Below, piece by piece: positions 57,654 to 64,000 of a DNA stretch of 64,000 nucleotides. The notes beneath the pieces were generated by a model. That model saw only the letters and a list, made by a program, of their open reading frames with translations, ran no database searches and was not told the DNA's origin. Made by a program: the position numbers and the translations under genes. The DNA comes from Chlorokybus atmophyticus. Taxonomy: Eukaryota; Streptophyta; Chlorokybophyceae; Chlorokybales; Chlorokybaceae. The stretch spans positions 1-64,000 of the forward strand of contig RHPI01001311.1 of assembly GCA_009103225.1 (NCBI GenBank). Direction: 5' to 3'. The first letter of the stretch is position 1. Every line of letters starts with the position of its first letter.

Positions 57654-59129
57654 ACAATCTCGGGTCGGGACAGCGCACGGTGATGGTCTTGTTGGTGCTT
57701 GTGACAGCAATGTTGAAGGCCGACAGCACGGCAGGGGTAGCGGTTTGATGGTGGGTGCCGTCGGGGGCGTGGAGATCAAGCACCCAGAAGCTCGTGTGAT
57801 CGGGAATGACTTCCACAGCCTGTCCGCCCCATTGGAGAGGCAGGTGGGTTGGGAGGACTTGCTCCTCCACCGAGTGGCGCTCGATGTCATACTCGATGCG
57901 GAAGTTCACCTTGCCTGAGGTGCCAAAGACCTTGTGCACCGTCCTGACCTCATAGTCAATGAAGTTGTCAGTGACGTTCACCTGCTCAATTGCAAACATC
58001 ATGACTTCTTCCCCACCACAGTGTGCAAGCTCAATGCGAACAACGCATGGGTGCATGCACGTACATATACTCGTGTCCATGCGTACACATGGACTCACCA
58101 GCCGGCACCACCAGTCCCTCTCGTTGCTTGGGCCTGTGCCCTGCTCGCCCTGCTTCCAGATAATGCCAAGCCGTACGCTGTCGCGCACAATACGCCAGCC
58201 CTCTGGTACCCCATGGTTGTGGTAGTTGTGGCGGAGGTCGTCTCTGGAGCTGTGCTGCTTCATCTCATGTGTTGCTTCGTGACGCCTCTCATGGCGGGGG
58301 ATGCGCGTATGAAAGGTCACCTGCACGCAAGGTCCTGTTCAGGTCAGTGACCATGGGACAAGCCGCTTGCTTTAGTGATGGAGTTCAACCAAGTTGTTAC
58401 ATGACCAACAAGTACGACCGTTGCATGAGGCGGGCCAGGCATCGGGAGCAGCTGGATTGGGTGGGACATCTTGTTAGGACTTGAAAGCCAAGTAGAGGCA
58501 GGATACGACAGCACAACTGTGAGTGGATAAGCCCCATCAAAGAGCTTCGGCAGCTTATCAGCAGCAAACGCAAAATGCAGCTCAGTGCTTGTCACAGACA
58601 CCGGGAGCAGAGGGCCACTGGAAAATCCCTCCAGAAGCGGCGCGTAGCCGTTCATGCTGGCATGGACAAAATTGCCCCGCGCAACAACCCGGACAATCGC
58701 AGAGCCTGCCTCTACATAGCGTGGGGTGTAACTTGTGAGTTGGGGTTGCGTGTTGGCCAGAGGAAGGGAGTTGGCAGCTGCCTGCAGGGCCGCAAGGTTC
58801 TTCTGCAGGTCGGCGTCGCTCTGGTGGCGTAGCGCATCGAGGGCCACGGACATGTTGCCGATGACATTTTGCGCAGTGATGTCCAGCTTGTCAACTGACT
58901 TGTCCACTAGCTGGTTCAGTTGTGACGTGGTTTCCTGCAACACGTGAAGAGCTGCTTGCGCAGCCTCTCTTACAACCTCCTTGCCCGCCCCCTGCGCCTG
59001 GTCGATCACATCACTGATGCCTTTCTTGAATTGATCAATGAGCTCACTGACAAGCATTCCACCAGGCACGGCGATAGCAGCCACTGGCCCTGCCAGCTGG
59101 GACGCGGGCACTGATAATGCAGTCTGCAT
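57654..59129 (-). CDS. Conserved-looking protein of unknown function
   Basis: Exon 1 from 59129 (MQTALSVPASQLAGP...) has a Gly/Val/Ala-rich start, then a long amphipathic helical stretch (DVIDQAQGAGKEVVREAAQ, LQETTSQLNQLVDKSVDK) and a beta-rich domain (SYTPRYVEAGSAIVRVVARG). Exons 58320-58099 (VTFHTRIPRHERRHE..., Trp-rich end ERDWWCRL) and 57981-57654 (VNVTDNFIDYEVRTVHKVF...) follow in phase, with GTGAGT donors. The beta-rich end may bind ligand or membrane. The end of exon 1 is not fixed (the frame is open to 58344), and the last exon may continue near 57550. No family recognised. It lies between the lipase-GTPase and the GTPase gene. Confidence 0.5.
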
Positions 59130-61756
59130 GCTGCTCCTGCCCAGCCATGTTGACAGTCAGTTACACTGGTGTTCATGGTCGCAGCACTTCCAACAATGTC
59201 AGCGACAAAACCAACTTATGCCATACACGGCGTGTGCGGGCTGCAACGGGTTTCTTCTCAAGCTTTACAGGTCACCCCGAAACTGCACGCTATCAGTGAA
59301 GATCAGCATGTGGTTAGCAGCGGAGCAACTAGCAGAACACTGCGCAACAAGTTACCATGAGACAAGCGACTTGCTGGCTACGCCAGTAGCGAAGCCGAGA
59401 TAAAAGGCCAAGTGTAAAACGAGGGACATGCGCATAGTCACCTTACCGGTACCTTTCATGAATAGAGGCCAAGTGTAAACCAGACTGATCAGTCTGGTTT
59501 ACACTTGGCCTCTATTCATGAAAGGTACCGGTAAGGTGACTATGCGCATGTCCCTCGCAGCGATGAAAACGAGAAATGTGTGACGACTGATAATCACTAA
59601 TTATCACTCTTAGTCATGAGTGCATTCAACTGATGAAGCGGACTTGGTCTTACAAGGCCGGAATACTCCCAGCCTGTGTGACATGCCGCTGGGAGTGGCA
59701 TGTGCATGCTTGCAAGGTCTAGGGTATGCAAGAAGTTTCCCTCTACGCAACTAGTCCGTACACACTATAGCTACTTGCGTGGAGGGACATGTGCGTCACC
59801 GTGGGCAAGGCTTGCGGCCTGATTACCCTAATGTATGGACTGCAGACCTAGCTGGTGCCACTTCGTTCGTCAGGCCAAGTAGCAGCGCTTGCAATAGTTG
59901 AACTTGCAGTCATGCACAAACTGGTGACCACATGCGCCGGCAACTGCAACTCACCTCCGACACTGCCGCATTTGTGCGACAGGTAGGAGGTATACACCGT
60001 CAGCCTGTGTGTCGTGAGGGGACGCACGTCCACGTGGCAGGTGCGTGTAGTGTAACCAACGCAACCTGCGGCAGCAACCGCGCCTTCTCCTCGTCTTCCT
60101 CCTCCTCGTCGTCCGCCTCCTTGTGAGCTCAGAGCCGCTTCTGCTCAACTGCTACTACTGTCACCGGGAACCCTAGCTCATACCACTGGTGTCCGCTACT
60201 CTAGCATATGCCGCCGCCGCCGTTGTGTACAAGCGGCCAAATGCATGGCCGTGCTTGGACATGGCTTAGGCCCAGGGCAACACTGCCGCCAGTGACCCAC
60301 TCAGCCAACCACATTGTGCCGTCTGCACTCCCGAACTTTCGACAGGCAGTCACGCACCAAAAGTGGCAAACGTCTGACATGTTTCCTGTATAAGTGAGCC
60401 CATACATTCTCAATTATGCAGTTTTATGATTGCAGAGAAAGCGGCCATACTGCCGCAAGTTGTCTGTCTAGTCAAACAGCATCTGCTACCCGGTAGGCTA
60501 AGCCCTCCAGGCAGCAGGCAAACCTAGCGTAAGAAAGTTTTCGTGCATGCAGGCCCTTATCTCATATGTTGCTACGTTTTCCGCTTACAATTACGGCGGC
60601 GCGCACTGACTCTTCAGGGGCCGTGACTGTGCTTGCAGGCGCAATTATGGTCGGTGATAGCGGTGCAACCTTCTTTTTGGGGGGGGGGGGAGGCTTGGCG
60701 AAAGTGACAGGTAAGTTCATGCTATATCCAACAATTGCATTGAAGTTTAGCACCCAAGAGAGCTTATTTGCATCATGATTGCATGTAGAACGCGATCCTG
60801 TGCTGTAGTGTCTTTAATTATAGTCGATTCAGTGATGATGAGATGAACAGAAGTTTATGAGTCGGTATTCTTTCGGTCAGCCATATGTTCAACCACTTTG
60901 CAACAATGCTATGTGCGCTATGCGTGATGACTCCTGCCATGCTTCTTTTCTCAATTTTGCCATTGCTATTTTTTTGATGTAAGACAAAAAACATCAACAT
61001 TGACGGTATGACACCGTAGAGGTAGATTATTTCATGGTACAGTTCCTAGCCGATTGCTGCGCAAATTTCGCGAGAGTTGGCAGGTTTTGCCAATTACCAT
61101 AGTGGTACCCCTCTGGTGAAACCCGGCGAAACCAATATGGGCGAAGACCGCGGGAATCTAATCACTGCTATCACTGACTATGGTACACGTGCTTGAGGCA
61201 TATCTTGGTCGATGGCGTCATTCCTCGTACTGGCGCGCAACAACCCTTCAGGAGCCCCTTCAGACATGGCACGCGTCGGATTATGCACCCACAGCGCTGC
61301 CGCTAGAGTCTAGCGGCTAGACAAGTGCCTTGCGACTCGCAAGTAGTAGCAAGTTCCGGAGGCCAGTCAGTGAACAACGGAGCCGACCGGCTTTTAGTAT
61401 CACTACAGTTCCCTTGTACGAAAGTTGTCAGCCCGGCAGAATTGTTTTTTATGGTCGGGAAGCTACAGATGCCCATTGCTGCAGAGCCAGCAACCTTGGC
61501 GGCGGCGGCGGCGGCGGGAAGAGGCGCAAGCTGGCACCTGTTGTTCCCACCCACTGCCCTTAGCGGGCAACTTTTCTCTACGCTCATAGGTGTAGGCGTC
61601 CCCCACTGCATGCCTGCGTATTCGTTTACTTAATCTCCTGGTTGGTCTCCAAGCAATGCATGCCCGCCAAGTGCTTGCTGTAGGAGCCTAGAAGCTATTT
61701 TTGAATCTTAAGCAGTTAGTCAACGCCTCTGTGCGTTATCCACACGGACTGTTGCC
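59130..61756. other. Intergenic, with a large palindrome and simple repeats
   Basis: The perfect palindrome at 59420-59557 is listed separately. CCTCCTCGTCGTCC-type repeats (about 60085-60120), a G-run at about 60680 and a (GGC)n tract near 61500 are seen. No gene with splice or domain support. Confidence 0.4.
59420..59557. repeat. Perfect 138-bp palindrome (two 69-bp arms, no spacer)
   Basis: The sequence from CGAGGGACATGCGCATAGTC to its exact reverse complement is symmetric about 59488/59489, centred on ACTGATCAGT. No mismatch was found in 69 bp per arm. It is non-coding. Either a real hairpin or cruciform DNA, or an inversion artefact of library or assembly. Confidence 0.9.
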
Positions 61757-64000
61757 ATGGCGGACCAGCCATCCACTTCCACAGCATTGACAGAAGATGC
61801 CAACAGCGGCGCCAGATCAACAGCGCCTGTTGGTGAGTACGCGTGATATTGGCGTGTCAATTGTTGCAGCTGCTTTGACATCCAATGCATCAGTTGCTGT
61901 TCTGCTCAACTCTCATTGGTTAAGGTGAACTGCTTGCAAGCAGAACTGCATAGCTCAGGATTCATGCATCGCAATGCACATGCCTCTCATGCATGGAAAC
62001 ATATGTTTCCAGCTGCAGCGGGGTTGGTGGTAGTTCTCACCCATACACCACAATCTGACTATTGTCAGCTTACTTAGTGTTAAAATATTGTGCACCCAGG
62101 TCTAGGTGTGCGGATATTGCAGCCTGCATTGTAACAGTACAATCAAACTCCTTGTTGTAAAGGTGCCAAGCCTGTCATGCCACGTCCATATCACGCCTAG
62201 TTGTAGGGAATAACTTGCCTGCTGAACACACGAGGGTGCAGTTGTGTTGATTCAAACTGTGTATGCACAGGGGAAAAGCGCTTGAGTTCTTGTTCTTCAC
62301 CAGATCAAACAGGCCATGCCGGCTTGACAACATCACAAGTCGAATATGTAAGCTTGTTTCTGCTTCTTGTTTACTCAGGCAAATTACCAACTCTGTGTGC
62401 GACTGAACAATGTGTTACATGATATCTCTGGCAGTTGGCGCGTGTCTATCTAGACAGATTGCTCGAGGCCCTCGAACAACCTGAGTTGGCCACGGGCCCT
62501 GAGGACGCCCTGGAGGCAGCAATCGAGACAGAGGTTCTTATCATTGAACAAGCTTTGAAGGAATACATCTTCTATATAGAAGCTCTGAGCAGAAATCTTC
62601 CAAAAGAGGCTGAGAAAGAAAGACTTGTCAAGCAGTATGCAAAGCCAGTCGTCCGTATGCTGGTGAAAGACTTCTACTGGGACGACCAGAACTACTGCTT
62701 CCAACCTGCTGAACTGCGCAAAATTAGCCTGCAAACACTGCAGTCTCTGGGAGAGCAGCTGGAGAACTTTGCCGGCAGCATCGAACCTGAAGGCCAGGCT
62801 GCCAGTTGTACACCAGTCGCCCATCCACGAGGTGATTGCACATTTGTTGCCTTCCCTGCAATCTCTGCATGACTTCTTGGACATTGTTAGCCTACATTCC
62901 AGCGCCACCAGACACCATCTCTGAGGCCTTTCTTACTGCAGGAGCGCCTTCGCTCAACCCAAAAGAGTTGTTTATGGATGCCGTTAACAAGGCCATAGAG
63001 CCACATGCAAACACACGCCAGCAGCCTGTTGAGCGCTCAACGTTTGTTGACCAACAGTTATCAGCGTTGTACCGACAAGCTGAAGCGCTCAGTCGACGGA
63101 AGGACAGGTCGGCTGCCCTGCGAATTTGTCGGAAAATGGAGGCCTCTTTCATCAATAAGCGCCGCACGGACGGAGCTCACTTGGTACTCGTTGGAAGAAC
63201 TCAGTCCGGAAAATCCTCCACTGTCAACTTCTGGTGCGGTATGAAGGGGTTGCTTCCAGAAGGAGATGGGGAGTCGTGCACCGTGTACCCCATGGAGGTC
63301 GTTGGATCCCGCGAGTATCAACATGGCGACCTTGGAAGCCAGAGTCTGAAGCTCAATGTGCTAGACACGCCTGGTTTCTTGGACACCGGCGGTCCTGAAA
63401 CCGATGCCATAAACATCTGCAGAGTGCGCCAGTATCTCCATGACCAGCACTTTGATGGACAGACGTGTTTTCCCAGCGTAGTCTTAGTGGTATTTGACAT
63501 ATCGGAGTCAACACCATTTGGCAGAGATGGTCAATATACCAAGGTACGCCAATGCTTTCATTAGTGCTGGCAATCAGGCCTTGCTATATGCGTCGATGCT
63601 GACAAAGCAAAGCCCTGCAGGTTGTGCGCATGCTTACGCTTCTTGAAGTGGTGGATGTGTCCACGCCAAATATTATCCTCGTCTTTAACAAAGCCTGGTC
63701 GCCGAGAGATGCCCAAAAGCAGTATGATGACAGAAACAAATGGCCCCGTCTGATTGAGAAGACCAAATTGTTGGTTGCAGACACGCTTCGCCTCAGTTAC
63801 ATTCCCTGCCATGTGCTGCAAGAAGCCAAACAATCCAATCTTGACGATGTCACAAAGGTGCGTCAAGCAGCATGCGTTGGTGGTTCTCCAAAGAACACAC
63901 TCCGCTACTCTCTGTGTGCCATCTGCGTGGCTACTTGCACTGACCGTTAACCTGTCCCATGCCTTGTGCACTGCATGGCAGGCCAATCCGCAATACAGGG
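61757..64000 (+). CDS. GIMAP/AIG1-like GTPase gene, 3' end beyond the window
   Basis: Exons 61757-61832, 62271-62347, 62435-62831, 62942-63543, 63621-63857 and 63982 onward join in phase. The N-terminus MADQPSTSTALTEDANSGAR is Ser/Thr-rich. A helical region follows (LEAAIETEVLIIEQALKEYI, FYWDDQNYCFQPAELRK). The GTPase domain has P-loop LVGRTQSGKSST (63193-63216), LDTPGFLDTGG as G3 (about 63362) and FNKAWSP at G4 (about 63684), where Trp replaces the usual Asp of NKxD. This matches the AIG1/GIMAP or septin-like P-loop GTPases linked to membranes and defence. The GTPase of the gene at 46152-49822 has a different G1 and a normal NKID, so the two are relatives but not recent duplicates. Truncated by the window edge. 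Confidence 0.78.

Overview
The window is eukaryotic nuclear DNA, most likely from a green alga (Chlorophyta or a relative). The signs are short multi-exon genes with GT-AG and some GC-AG introns, long dinucleotide microsatellites, dense transposable elements, and protein families (EnSpm/CACTA Tnp2 transposases, class 3 lipases, GIMAP-like GTPases, plant-like Tudor and PHD domains) that fit plants and algae. There is no operon structure, no CRISPR and no recognisable RNA gene. I cannot name the species.

Layout. 1-4761: 3' two thirds of a Ty3/gypsy retrotransposon (copy 1), its 3' LTR and a truncated second LTR. 5742-6651: weak hypothetical gene. 8618-17711: an apparent EnSpm/CACTA-type DNA element. 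It holds an OTU protease gene (+), a Tudor-domain gene (-), and a long Tnp2 transposase gene (+) that continues into a PHD finger, a C5HCH-like zinc module and a Ulp1 SUMO-protease domain; subterminal-type repeats follow to about 18.1 kb. 18650-26338: gypsy copy 2, with gag, protease, cytosine DNA methyltransferase, reverse transcriptase, RNase H, integrase, PHD finger and 3' LTR; it is heavily broken. 27-28.3 kb: small exons and a (GT)n array. 28948-37533: a second EnSpm/CACTA-type unit. A 12-exon Tnp2 gene with no internal stop is divergently paired with a minus-strand accessory gene. 38.7-43.8 kb: a cluster of small paralogous genes with (CT)n tracts in their introns. 46152-49822 (-): a lipase-GTPase fusion, modelled with 8 exons (7 junctions). 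52819-53485 (-), 56486-57088 (+) and 57654-59129 (-): unrecognised genes. 59420-59557: a perfect 138-bp palindrome. 61757-end (+): start of a GIMAP/AIG1-like GTPase gene cut by the window edge.

Main point. The mobile elements here carry chromatin and ubiquitin/SUMO domains. Both gypsy copies have a C5 cytosine methyltransferase between protease and reverse transcriptase and a PHD finger after the integrase, so a DNA-methylation writer and a probable histone-tail reader sit in one polyprotein. The first CACTA-like unit carries its own PHD, Tudor, Ulp1 and OTU domains. The two gypsy copies and the first CACTA-like transposase are degenerate; the second transposase gene looks intact. Exon models were made by hand from splice signals and reading-frame continuity, so small exons and gene starts are provisional.
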